From: Coriaria nepalensis
Taxonomy: Eukaryota > Streptophyta > Magnoliopsida > Cucurbitales > Coriariaceae
Assembly: GCA_027186245.1 (NCBI GenBank)
Contig: CP114481.1
Coordinates: forward strand, 22,227,501-22,291,500
Length of the DNA stretch: 64,000 bases
Reading direction: 5' to 3'
In this document: positions 49,325 to 63,185 of the stretch, piece after piece
Position numbering within the stretch: the first letter of the stretch is position 1
Layout of the letters: the number at the start of each line of letters is the position of its first letter
Translations under genes and position numbers: made by a program
The notes under the pieces: generated by a model
What the model saw: only the letters and a program-made list of their open reading frames with translations
Database searches by the model: none
What the model was told of the DNA's origin: nothing

Positions 49325-52300
49325 ATCATTCCAAATTAATTCGAACGAATTCGATTTTCGCCCTTCAAATATTATTTTCTTACATAACTTGCAATTAATC
49401 TACTGAAGACAACAATGCATTATTTTAGCATTAAAAAGCATATCACTCAGTCTTTTCAATCATTAAATTGTTTGAAGGCGCTTCGAGCTAATACTATTTT
49501 TGAATTTAGAACACGACTTTCATGCATAACTTGCACTTGAACTATTGAAGGCAACTATTCATTTTTTTAGCCTTAAAGTCATATTATTGCGTCTCTTTTA
49601 GTCATTAAATCTTTCTAAATCACTTCAAGTGAAATTCAGCCTTTAAACATGACTTTCGTGCATAACTTGCAGTTGATCTATTGAAGGCAACAATGCATTT
49701 ATTTAGCCTTAAAGTCATGTCACTGAGTCTGTTCTAGTCATTAAATCATTCTAAATTAATTCGAACGAATTCTATTTTCGCCCTTCAAATATTATTTTCT
49801 TACATAACTTGCAATTAATCTACTGAAGACAACAATGCATTATTTTAGCATTAAAAAGCATATCACTCAGTCTTTTCAATCATTAAATTGTTTGAAGGCG
49901 CTTCGAGCTAATACTATTTTTGAATTTAGAACACGACTTTTATGCATAACTTGCACTTGAACTATTGAAGGCAACTATTCATTTTTTTAGCCTTAAAGTC
50001 ATATTATTGCGTCTCTTTTAGTCATTAAATCTTTCTAAATCACTTCAAGTGAAATTCAGCCTTTAAACATGACTTTCGTGCATAACTTGCAGTTGATCTA
50101 TTGAAGGCAACAATGCATTTATTTAGCCTTAAAGTCATGTCACTGAGTCTGTTCTAGTCATTAAATCATTCTAAATTAATTCGAACGAATTCTATTTTCG
50201 CCCTTCAAATATTATTTTCTTACATAACTTGCAATTAATCTACTGAAGACAACAATGCATTATTTTTGCATTAAAAAGCATATCACTCAGTCTTTTCAAT
50301 CATTAAATTGTTTGAAGGCACTTCGAACCAATTCAATTTTTGAATTTAGAACACGACTTTCATGCACAACTTGCACTTGATCTATTGAAGGCAACTATTC
50401 ATTTTTTTAGCATTAAAGTCATATTATTGCGTCTCTTTTAGTCATTAAATCTTTCTAAATCACATCGAACGAAATTCAGCCTTTAAACATGACTTTCGTG
50501 CATAACTAGCAGTTGATCTATTGAAGGCAACAATGCATTTGTTTAGCCTTAAAGTCTTGTCACTGAGTCAGTTCTAGTCATTAAATCATTCTAAATTAAT
50601 TCGAACGAATTTGATTTTTGCCCTTTAAACATTATTTTCTTACATAACTTGCAATTAATCTACTGAAGACAACAATGCATTATTTTAGCATTAAAAAGCA
50701 TATCACTCAGTCTTTTCAATTATTAAATTGTTTGAAGGCACTTCGAACAAATTCTATTTTTGAATTTAGAACACGACTTTCATGCATAACTTGCACTTGA
50801 TCTATTGAAGGCAACTATTCATTTTTTTAGCCTTAAAGTCATATTATTGCGTCTCTTTTAGTCATTAAATCTTTCTGAATCACTTCGAATGAAATTCGGC
50901 CTTTAAACATGACTTTCGTGCATAACTTGCAGCTGATCTATTGAAGGCAACAATGCATTTGTTTAGCCTTAAAGTCATGTCACTGAGTCTCTTCTAGTCA
51001 TTCAATCACTCAAAATTCATTCGAACGAATTCTATTTTCGCCCTTCAAACATTATTTTCTTACATAACTTGCAATTAATCTACTGAAGACAACAATGCAT
51101 TATTTTAGCATTAAAAAGCATATCACTCAGTCTTTTCGATCATTAAATTGTTTGAAGGCACTTCAAACAAATTCTATTTTTGAATTTAGAACACGACTTT
51201 CATGCATAACTTGCACTTGAACTATTGAAGGCAACTATTCATTTTTTTAGCCTTAAAGTCATATTATTGCGTCTCTTTTAGTCATTAAATCTTTCTGAAT
51301 CACTTCGAATGAAATTCGGCCTTTAAACATGACTTTCGTGCATAACTTGCAGTTGATCTATTGAAGGCAACAATGCATTTGTTTAGCCTTAAAGTCATGT
51401 CACTGAGTCTCTTCTAGTCATTCAATCACTCAAAATTCATTCGAACGAATTCTATTTTCGCCCTTCAAACATTATTTTCTTACATAACTTGCAATTAATC
51501 TACTGAAGACAACAATGCATTATTTTAGCATTAAAAAGCATATCACTCAGTCTTTTCAATCATTAAATTGTTTGAAGGCACTTCGAACCAATTCTATTTT
51601 TGAATTTAGAACACGACTTTCATGCATAACTTGCACTTGATCTATTGAAGGCAACTATTCATTTTTTTAGCCTTAAAGTCATATTATTGCGTCTCATTTA
51701 GTCATTAAATATTTCCGAATCACTTCGAATGAAATTCGGCCTTTAAACATGACTTTCGTGCATAACTTGCAGTTGATCTTCTGAAGGCAACAATGCATTT
51801 GTTTAGCCTTAAAGTCATGTCACTGAGTCTGTTCTAGTCATTAAATCATTCTAAATTAATTCGAACGAATTCCATTTTCGCCATTCAAACATTATTTTCT
51901 TACATAACTTGCCATTAATCTATTGAAGACAACAATGAATTATTTTACCATTAAAAAGCACATGACTCAGTCTTTTCAATCATTAAATTGTTTGAAGCCA
52001 CTTCGAACCAATTCTATTTTTGAATTTAGAACACGACTTTCATGCATAACTTGCACTTGATCTATTGAAGGCAACTATTCATTTTTTTAGCCTTAAAGTC
52101 ATATTATTGCGTCTCTTTTAGTCATTAAATATTTCTGAATCACTTCGAATGAAATTCGGCCTTTAAACATGACTTTCGTGCATAACTTGCAGTTGATCTA
52201 TTGAAGGCAACAATGCATTTGTTTAGCCTTAAAGTCATGTCACGGAGTCTCTTCTAGTCATTAAATCATTCAAAATTAATTCGAAAGAATTCTATTTTCG

Positions 52301-55300
52301 CCCTTCAAACATTATTTTCTTACATAACTTGCAATTAATCTACTGAAGACAACAATGCATTATTTTAGCGTTAAAAAGCATATCACTCAGTCTTTTCAAT
52401 CATTAAATTGTTTGAAGGCACTTCGAACCAATTCTATTTTTGAATTTAGAACACGACTTTCATGCATAACTTGCACTTCATCTATTGAAGGCAACTATTC
52501 ATTTTTTTAGCCTTAAAGTCATATTATTGCGTCTCTTTTAGTCATTAAATCTTTCTGAATAACTTCGAATGAAATTCGGCCTTTAAACATGACTTTCGTG
52601 CATAACTTGCAGTTGATCTATTGAAGGCAACAATGCATTTCTTTAGCCTTAAAGTCATGTCACGGAGTCAGTTCTAGTCATTAAATCATTCAAAATTAAT
52701 TGGAAAGAATTCTATTTTCGCCCTTCAAACATTATTTTCTTACATAGCTTGCAATTAATCTACAGAAGACAACAATGCATTATTTTAACATTAAAAAGCA
52801 TATCACTCAGGCCTTTCAATCATTAAATTGTTTGAAGGCACTTCAAACAAATTCTATTTTTGAATTTAGAACACGACTTTCATGCATAACTTGCACTTGA
52901 ACTATTGAAGGCAACTATTCATTTTTTTAGCCTTAAAGTCATATTATTGCGTCTCTTTTAGTCATTAAATCTTTCTGAATCACTTCGAATGAAATTCGGC
53001 CTTTAAACATGACTTTCGTGCATAACTTGCAGTTGATCTTTTCAAGGCAACAATGCATTTGTGGAGCCTTAAAGTCATGTCACTGAGTCTCTTCTAGTCA
53101 TTAAATCATTCTAAATTAATTCGAACGAATTCTATTTTCGCCATTCAAACATTATTTTCTTACATAACTCACAATTAATCTACTGAAGACAACAGTGCTT
53201 TATTTTAGCATTAAAAAGCATATCACTCAGTCTTCTGAATCATTAAATTGTTTGAGGGCACTTCGAACCAATTCTATTTTTTAATTTAGAACACGACTTT
53301 CATGCATAACTTGCACTTGAACTATTGAAGGCAACTATTCATTTTTTTAGCCTTAAAGTCATATTATTGCGTCTCTTTTAGTCATTAAATATTTCTGAAT
53401 CACTTCGAATGAAATTCGGCCTTTAAAAATGACCTTCGTGTATAACTTGCAGTTGATTTATTGAAGGCAACAATGCATTTGTTTAGCCTTAAAGTCATGT
53501 CACTGAGTCTCTTCTAGTCATTAAATCATTCTAAATTAATTCGAACGAATTCGATTTTCGCCCTTTAAACATTATTTTTTTACATAACTTGCAATTTATC
53601 TACTGAAGACAACAATGCATTATTTTAGCATTAAAAAGCGTATCACTCAGTCCTTTCAATCATTAAATTGTTTGAAGGCACTTCGAACCAATTCTATTTT
53701 TGAATTTAGAACACGACTTTCATGCATAACTTGCACTTGAACTATTGAAGGCAACTATTCATTTTTTTAGCCTTAAAGTCATATTATTGCGTCTCTTTTA
53801 GTCATTAAATCTTTCTGAATAACTTCGAATGAAATTCAGCCTTTAAACATGACTTTCGTGCATAACTTGCAGTTGATCTATTGAAGGCAACAATGCATTT
53901 GTTTAGCCATAAAGTCATGTCACGGAGTCTCTTCCAGTCATTAAATCATTCTAAATTAATTCGAAAGAATTCTATTTTCGCCCTTCAAACATTATTTTCT
54001 TACATAACTTGCAATTAATCTACTGAAGACAACAATGCATTATTTTAGCGTTAAAAAGCATATAACTCAGTCTTTTCAATCATTAAATTGTTTGAAGGCA
54101 CTTCGAACCAATTCTATTTTTGAATTTAGAACACGACATTCATGCATAACTTGCACTTCATCTATTGAAGGCAACTATTCATCTTTTTGGCCTTAAAGTC
54201 AGATTATTGCGTCTCTTTTAGTCATTAAATCTTTCTGAATAACTTCGAATGAAATTCGGCCTTTAAACAAGACTTTCGTGCATAACTTGCAGTTGATCTA
54301 TTGAAGGCAACAATGCATTTGTTTAGCCTTAAAGTCATGTCACTGAGTCTCTTCTAGTCATTAAATCATTCTGAATTAATTCGAACGAATTCGATTTTCG
54401 CCCTTTAAACATTATTTTCTAACATAACTTGCAATTAATCTACTGAAGACAACCATGCATTATTTTAGCATTAAAAAGCATATCACTCAGTCTTTTCAAT
54501 CATTAAATTGTTTGAAGGCACTTCGAACCAATTCTATTTTTGAATTTAGAACACGACTTTCATGCATAACTTGCACTTGAGCTATTGAAGGCAACTATTC
54601 ATTTTTTTAGCCTTAAAGTCATATTATTGCGTCTCTTTTAGTCATTAAATCTTTCAAAATCACTTCGAACGAAATTCAGCATTTAAACATGACATTTGTG
54701 CATAACTTGCAGTTGAACTATTGAAGGCAACAATGCATTTGTTTAGCCTTAAAGTCATGTCACTGAGTCTGTTCTAGTCGTTAAATCATTCTAAATTAAT
54801 TCGAACGAATTCGATTTTCGCCCTTTAAACATTATTTTCTTACATAACTTGCAATTAATCTACTGAAGACAACAATGCATTATTTTAGCATTAAAAGCAT
54901 ATCACTCAGTATTTTCAATAATTAAATTGTTTGAAGGCACTTCGAACCAATTCTATTTTTGAATTTAGAACACGACTTTCATGCATAACTTGCACTTGAT
55001 CTATTGAAGGCAACTATTCATTTTTTTAGCCTTAAAGTCATATTATTGCGTCTCTGTTAGTCATTAAATCTTTCTGAATAACTTCGAATGAAATTCGGCC
55101 TTTAAACATGACTTTCGTGCATAACTTGCAGTTGATCTATTGATGGCAACAATGCATTTGTTTAGCCATAAAGTCATGTCACGGAGTCTCTTCAAGTCAT
55201 TAAATCATTCTAAATTAATTCGAAAGAATTCTATTTTCGCCCTTCAAACATTATTTTCTTACATAACTTGCAATTAATCTACTGAAGACAACAATGCATT

Positions 55301-56464
55301 ATTTTAGCGTTAAAAAGCATATCACTCAGTCTTTTCAATCATTAAATTGTTTGAAGGCACTTCGAACCAATTCTATTTTTGAATTCAGAACACGACATTC
55401 ATGCATAACTTGCACTTGATCTATTGAAGGCAACTATTCATCTTTTTGGCCTTAAAGTCAGATTATTGCGTCTCTTTTAGTCATTAAATCTTTCTGAATA
55501 ACTTCGAATGAAATTCGGCCTTTAAACAAGACTTTCGTGCATAACTTGCAGTTGATCTATTGAAGGCAACAATGCATTTGTTTAGCCTTAAAGTCATGTC
55601 ACTGAGTCTGTTCTAGTCATTAAATCATTCTAAATTAATTCGAACGAATTCTATTTTCGCCCTTCAAATATTATTTTCTTACATAACTTGCAATTAATCT
55701 ACTGAAGACAACAATGCATTATTTTAGCATTAAAAAGCATATCACTCAGTCTTTTCAATCATTAAATTGTTTGAAGGCACTTCGAACCAATTCAATTTTT
55801 TGAATTTAGAACACGACTTTCATGCACAACTTGCACTTGATCTATTGAAGGCAACTATTCATTTTTTTAGCCTGAAAGTCATATTATTGCGTCTCTTTTA
55901 GTCATTAAATCTTTCTGAATAACTTCGAATGAAATTCGGCCTTTAAACAAGACTTTCGTGCATAACTTGCAGTTGATCTATTGAAGGCAACAATGCATTT
56001 GTTTAGCCTTAAAGTCATGTCACTGAGTCTCTTCTAGTCATTAAATCATTCTGAATTAATTCGAACGAATTCGATTTTCACCCTTTAAACATTATTTTCT
56101 TACATAACTTGCAATTAATCTACTGAAGACAACCATGCATTATTTTAGCATTAAAAAGCATATCACTCAGTCTTTTCAATCATTAAATTGTTTGAAGGCA
56201 CTTCGAACCAATTCTATTTTTGAATTTAGAACACGACTTTCATGCATAACTTGCACTTGAGCTATTGAAGGCAACTATTCATTTTTTTAGCCTTAAAGTC
56301 ATATTATTGCGTCTCTTTTAGTCATTAAATCTTTCTAAATCACTTCGAACGAAATTCAGCCTTTAAACATGACTTTCGTGCATAACTTGCAGTTGATCTA
56401 TTGAAGGCAACAATGCATTTGTTTAGCCTTAAAGTCATGTCACTGAGTCTGTTCTAGTCATTAA
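49325..56464. repeat. Super-repeat copy 1 (17 HOR units, ~7.14 kb)
   Basis: The ordered series of unit variants here recurs from 56465. It starts with GAATTCGATTTTCGCCC + GGCGCTTCGAGCTAATAC + CTTCAAGTGAAATTCAG, then the ATTTATTTAGCC units, the TATTTTTGCATT unit, the GAATTTGATTTTTGCCC unit, the AGCACATGACTCAG unit, GGAAAGAATTC, CAGTGCTTTATTTTAG, CTAACATAACTTG, CAGTATTTTCAATAATT and CATCTTTTTGGCC units. Offsets are 7140-7141 up to the 50585 unit and 6721 from 51425 on, because one unit (51005-51424) has no counterpart. Confidence 0.88.
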
Positions 56465-59400
56465 ATCATTCCAAATTAATTCGAACGAATTCGATTTTCG
56501 CCCTTCAAATATTATTTTCTTACATAACTTGCAATTAATCTACTGAAGACAACAATGCATTATTTTAGCATTAAAAAGCATATCACTCAGTCTTTTCAAT
56601 CATTAAATTGTTTGAAGGCGCTTCGAGCTAATACTATTTTTGAATTTAGAACACGACTTTCATGCATAACTTGCACTTGAACTATTGAAGGCAACTATTC
56701 ATTTTTTTAGCCTTAAAGTCATATTATTGCGTCTCTTTTAGTCATTAAATCTTTCTAAATCACTTCAAGTGAAATTCAGCCTTTAAACATGACTTTCGTG
56801 CATAACTTGCAGTTGATCTATTGAAGGCAACAATGCATTTATTTAGCCTTAAAGTCATGTCACTGAGTCTGTTCTAGTCATTAAATCATTCTAAATTAAT
56901 TCGAACGAATTCTATTTTCGCCCTTCAAATATTATTTTCTTACATAACTTGCAATTAATCTACTGAAGACAACAATGCATTATTTTAGCATTAAAAAGCA
57001 TATCACTCAGTCTTTTCAATCATTAAATTGTTTGAAGGCGCTTCGAGCTAATACTATTTTTGAATTTAGAACACGACTTTTATGCATAACTTGCACTTGA
57101 ACTATTGAAGGCAACTATTCATTTTTTTAGCCTTAAAGTCATATTATTGCGTCTCTTTTAGTCATTAAATCTTTCTAAATCACTTCAAGTGAAATTCAGC
57201 CTTTAAACATGACTTTCGTGCATAACTTGCAGTTGATCTATTGAAGGCAACAATGCATTTATTTAGCCTTAAAGTCATGTCACTGAGTCTGTTCTAGTCA
57301 TTAAATCATTCTAAATTAATTCGAACGAATTCTATTTTCGCCCTTCAAATATTATTTTCTTACATAACTTGCAATTAATCTACTGAAGACAACAATGCAT
57401 TATTTTTGCATTAAAAAGCATATCACTCAGTCTTTTCATATCATTAAATTGTTTGAAAGCACTTCGAACCAATTCTATTTTTGAATTTAGAACACGACTT
57501 TCATGCACAACTTGCACTTGATCTATTGAAGGCAACTATTCATTTTTTTAGCATTAAAGTCATATTATTGCGTCTCTTTTAGTCATTAAATCTTTCTAAA
57601 TCACATCGAACGAAATTCAGCCTTTAAACATGACTTTCGTGCATAACTAGCAGTTGATCTATTGAAGGCAACAATGCATTTGTTTAGCCTTAAAGTCTTG
57701 TCACTGAGTCTCATCCAGTCATTAAATCATTCTAAATTAATTCGAACGAATTTGATTTTTGCCCTTTAAACATTATTTTCTTACATAACTTGCAATTAAT
57801 CTACTGAAGACAACAATGCATTATTTTAGCATTAAAAAGCATATCACTCAGTCTTTTCAATTATTAAATTGTTTGAAGGCACTTCGAACAAATTCTATTT
57901 TTGAATTTAGAACACGACTTTCATGCATAACTTGCACTTGAACTATTGAAGGCAACTATTCATTTTTTTAGCCTTAAAGTCATATTATTGCGTCTCTTTT
58001 AGTCATTAAGTCTTTCTGAATCACTTCGAATGAAATTCGGCCTTTAAACATGACTTTCGTGCATAACTTGCAGTTGATCTATTGAAGGCAACAATGCATT
58101 TGTTTAGCCTTAAAGTCATGTCACTGAGTCTCTTCTAGTCATTCAATCACTCAAAATTCATTCGAACGAATTCTATTTTCGCCCTTCAAACATTATTTTC
58201 TTACATAACTTGCAATTAATCTACTGAAGACAACAATGCATTATTTTAGCATTAAAAAGCATATCACTCAGTCTTTTCAATCATTAAATTGTTTGAAGGC
58301 ACTTCGAACCAATTCTATTTTTGAATTTAGAACACGACTTTCATGCATAACTTGCACTTGATCTATTGAAGGCAACTATTCATTTTTTTAGCCTTAAAGT
58401 CATATTATTGCGTCTCTTTTAGTCATTAAATATTTCCGAATCACTTCGAATGAAATTCGGCCTTTAAACATGACTTTCGTGCATAACTTGCAGTTGATCT
58501 TCTGAAGGCAACAATGCATTTGTTTAGCCTTAAAGTCATGTCACTGAGTCTGTTCTAGTCATTAAATCATTCTAAATTAATTCGAACGAATTCCATTTTC
58601 GCCATTCAAACATTATTTTCTTACATAACTTGCCATTAATCTATTGAAGACAACAATGAATTATTTTACCATTAAAAAGCACATGACTCAGTCTTTTCAA
58701 TCATTAAATTGTTTGAAGCCACTTCGAACCAATTCTATTTTTGAATTTAGAACACGACTTTCATGCATAACTTGCACTTGATCTATTGAAGGCAACTATT
58801 CATTTTTTTAGCCTTAAAGTCATATTATTGCGTCTCTTTTAGTCATTAAATATTTCTGAATCACTTCGAATGAAATTCGGCCTTTAAACATGACTTTCGT
58901 GCATAACTTGCAGTTGATCTATTGAAGGCAACAATGCATTTGTTTAGCCTTAAAGTCATGTCACGGAGTCTCTTCTAGTCATTAAATCATTCAAAATTAA
59001 TTCGAAAGAATTCTATTTTCGCCCTTCAAACATTATTTTCTTACATAACTTGCAATTAATCTACTGAAGACAACAATGCATTATTTTAGCGTTAAAAAGC
59101 ATATCACTCAGTCTTTTCAATCATTAAATTGTTTGAAGGCACTTCGAACCAATTCTATTTTTGAATTTAGAACACGACTTTCATGCATAACTTGCACTTC
59201 ATCTATTGAAGGCAACTATTCATTTTTTTAGCCTTAAAGTCATATTATTGCGTCTCTTTTAGTCATTAAATCTTTCTGAATAACTTCGAATGAAATTCGG
59301 CCTTTAAACATGACTTTCGTGCATAACTTGCAGTTGATCTATTGAAGGCAACAATGCATTTCTTTAGCCTTAAAGTCATGTCACGGAGTCAGTTCTAGTC

Positions 59401-62400
59401 ATTAAATCATTCAAAATTAATTGGAAAGAATTCTATTTTCGCCCTTCAAACATTATTTTCTTACATAGCTTGCAATTAATCTACAGAAGACAACAATGCA
59501 TTATTTTAACATTAAAAAGCATATCACTCAGGCCTTTCAATCATTAAATTGTTTGAAGGCACTTCAAACAAATTCTATTTTTGAATTTAGAACACGACTT
59601 TCATGCATAACTTGCACTTGAACTATTGAAGGCAACTATTCATTTTTTTAGCCTTAAAGTCATATTATTGCGTCTCTTTTAGTCATTAAATCTTTCTGAA
59701 TCACTTCGAATGAAATTCGGCCTTTAAACATGACTTTCGTGCATAACTTGCAGTTGATCTTTTCAAGGCAACAATGCATTTGTGGAGCCTTAAAGTCATG
59801 TCACTGAGTCTCTTCTAGTCATTAAATCATTCTAAATTAATTCGAACGAATTCTATTTTCGCCATTCAAACATTATTTTCTTACATAACTCACAATTAAT
59901 CTACTGAAGACAACAGTGCTTTATTTTAGCATTAAAAAGCATATCACTCAGTCTTCTGAATCATTAAATTGTTTGAGGGCACTTCGAACCAATTCTATTT
60001 TTTAATTTAGAACACGACTTTCATGCATAACTTGCACTTGAACTATTGAAGGCAACTATTCATTTTTTTAGCCTTAAAGTCATATTATTGCGTCTCTTTT
60101 AGTCATTAAATATTTCTGAATCACTTCGAATGAAATTCGGCCTTTAAACATGACTTTCGTGCATAACTTGCAGTTGATTTATTGAAGGCAACAATGCATT
60201 TGTTTAGCCTTAAAGTCATGTCACTGAGTCTCTTCTAGTCATTAAATCATTCTAAATTAATTCGAACGAATTCGATTTTCGCCCTTTAAACATTATTTTT
60301 TTACATAACTTGCAATTTATCTACTGAAGACAACAATGCATTATTTTAGCATTAAAAAGCGTATCACTCAGTCCTTTCAATCATTAAATTGTTTGAAGGC
60401 ACTTCGAACCAATTCTATTTTTGAATTTAGAACACGACTTTCATGCATAACTTGCACTTGAACTATTGAAGGCAACTATTCATTTTTTTAGCCTTAAAGT
60501 CATATTATTGCGTCTCTTTTAGTCATTAAATCTTTCTGAATAACTTCGAATGAAATTCAGCCTTTAAACATGACTTTCGTGCATAACTTGCAGTTGATCT
60601 ATTGAAGGCAACAATGCATTTGTTTAGCCATAAAGTCATGTCACGGAGTCTCTTCCAGTCATTAAATCATTCTAAATTAATTCGAAAGAATTCTATTTTC
60701 GCCCTTCAAACATTATTTTCTTACATAACTTGCAATTAATCTACTGAAGACAACAATGCATTATTTTAGCGTTAAAAAGCATATCACTCAGTCTTTTCAA
60801 TCATTAAATTGTTTGAAGGCACTTCGAACCAATTCTATTTTTGAATTTAGAACACAACATTCATGCATAACTTGCACTTCATCTATTGAAGGCAACTATT
60901 CATCTTTTTGGCCTTAAAGTCAGATTATTGCGTCTCTTTTAGTCATTAAATCTTTCTGAATAACTTCGAATGAAATTCGGCCTTTAAACAAGACTTTCGT
61001 GCATAACTTGCAGTTGATCTATTGAAGGCAACAATGCATTTGTTTAGCCTTAAAGTCATGTCACTGAGTCTCTTCTAGTCATTAAATCATTCTGAATTAA
61101 TTCGAACGAATTCGATTTTCGCCCTTTAAACATTATTTTCTAACATAACTTGCAATTAATCTACTGAAGACAACCATGCATTATTTTAGCATTAAAAAGC
61201 ATATCACTCAGTCTTTTCAATCATTAAATTGTTTGAAGGCACTTCGAACCAATTCTATTTTTGAATTTAGAACACGACTTTCATGCATAACTTGCACTTG
61301 AGCTATTGAAGGCAACTATTCATTTTTTTAGCCTTAAAGTCATATTATTGCGTCTCTTTTAGTCATTAAATCTTTCTAAATCACTTCGAACGAAATTCAG
61401 CATTTAAACATGACATTTGTGCATAACTTGCAGTTGAACTATTGAAGGCAACAATGCATTTGTTTAGCCTTAAAGTCATGTCACTGAGTCTGTTCTAGTC
61501 GTTAAATCATTCTAAATTAATTCGAACGAATTCGATTTTCGCCCTTCAAATATTATTTTCTTACATAACTTGCAATTAATCTACTGAAGACAACAATGCA
61601 TTATTTTAGCATTAAAAAGCATATCACTCAGTATTTTCAATAATTAAATTGTTTGAAGGCACTTCGAACCAATTCTATTTTTGAATTTAGAACACGACTT
61701 TCATGCATAACTTGCACTTGATCTATTGAAGGCAACTATTCATTTTTTTAGCCTTAAAGTCATATTATTGCGTCTCTGTTAGTCATTAAATCTTTCTGAA
61801 TAACTTCGAATGAAATTCGGCCTTTAAACATGACTTTCGTGCATAACTTGCAGTTGATCTATTGATGGCAACAATGCATTTGTTTAGCCATAAAGTCATG
61901 TCACGGAGTCTCTTCAAGTCATTAAATCATTCTAAATTAATTCGAAAGAATTCTATTTTCGCCCTTCAAACATTATTTTCTTACATAACTTGCAATTAAT
62001 CTACTGAAGACAACAATGCATTATTTTAGCGTTAAAAAGCATATCACTCAGTCTTTTCAATCATTAAATTGTTTGAAGGCACTTCGAACCAATTCTATTT
62101 TTGAATTCAGAACACGACATTCATGCATAACGTGCACTTGATCTATTGAAGGCAACTATTCATCTTTTTGGCCTTAAAGTCAGATTATTGCGTCTCTTTT
62201 AGTCATTAAATCTTTCTGAATAACTTCGAATGAAATTCGGCCTTTAAACAAGACTTTCGTGCATAACTTGCAGTTGATCTATTGAAGGCAACAATGCATT
62301 TGTTTAGCCTTAAAGTCATGTCACTGAGTCTGTTCTAGTCATTAAATCATTCTAAATTAATTCGAACGAATTCTATTTTCGCCCTTCAAATATTATTTTC

Positions 62401-63185
62401 TTACATAACTTGCAATTAATCTACTGAAGACAACAATGCATTATTTTAGCATTAAAAAGCATATCACTCAGTCTTTTCAATCATTAAATTGTTTGAAGGC
62501 ACTTCGAACCAATTCAATTTTTGAATTTAGAACACGACTTTCATGCACAACTTGCACTTGATCTATTGAAGGCAACTATTCATTTTTTTAGCCTGAAAGT
62601 CATATTATTGCGTCTCTTTTAGTCATTAAATCTTTCTGAATAACTTCGAATGAAATTCGGCCTTTAAACAAGACTTTCGTGCATAACTTGCAGTTGATCT
62701 ATTGAAGGCAACAATGCATTTGTTTAGCCTTAAAGTCATGTCACTGAGTCTCTTCTAGTCATTAAATCATTCTGAATTAATTCGAACGAATTCGATTTTC
62801 ACCCTTTAAACATTATTTTCTTACATAACTTGCAATTAATCTACTGAAGACAACCATGCATTATTTTAGCATTAAAAAGCATATCACTCAGTCTTTTCAA
62901 TCATTAAATTGTTTGAAGGCACTTCGAACCAATTCTATTTTTGAATTTAGAACACGACTTTCATGCATAACTTGCACTTGAGCTATTGAAGGCAACTATT
63001 CATTTTTTTAGCCTTAAAGTCATATTATTGCGTCTCTTTTAGTCATTAAATCTTTCTAAATCACTTCGAACGAAATTCAGCCTTTAAACATGACATTTGT
63101 GCATAACTTGCAGTTGAACTATTGAAGGCAACAATGCATTTGTTTAGCCTTAAAGTCATGTCACTGAGTCTGTTCTAGTCATTAA
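56465..63185. repeat. Super-repeat copy 2 (16 HOR units, ~6.72 kb)
   Basis: It follows copy 1 unit by unit, lacking the equivalent of 51005-51424. Differences are sparse: TCTCATCCAG for TCAGTTCTAG near 57710, CACAACATTC near 60854, CATAACGTGC near 62127, and CTTCAAATATT for TTTAAACATT in A near 61546. The last is a multi-base difference shared with other local A monomers and so is probably conversion. Confidence 0.88.
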
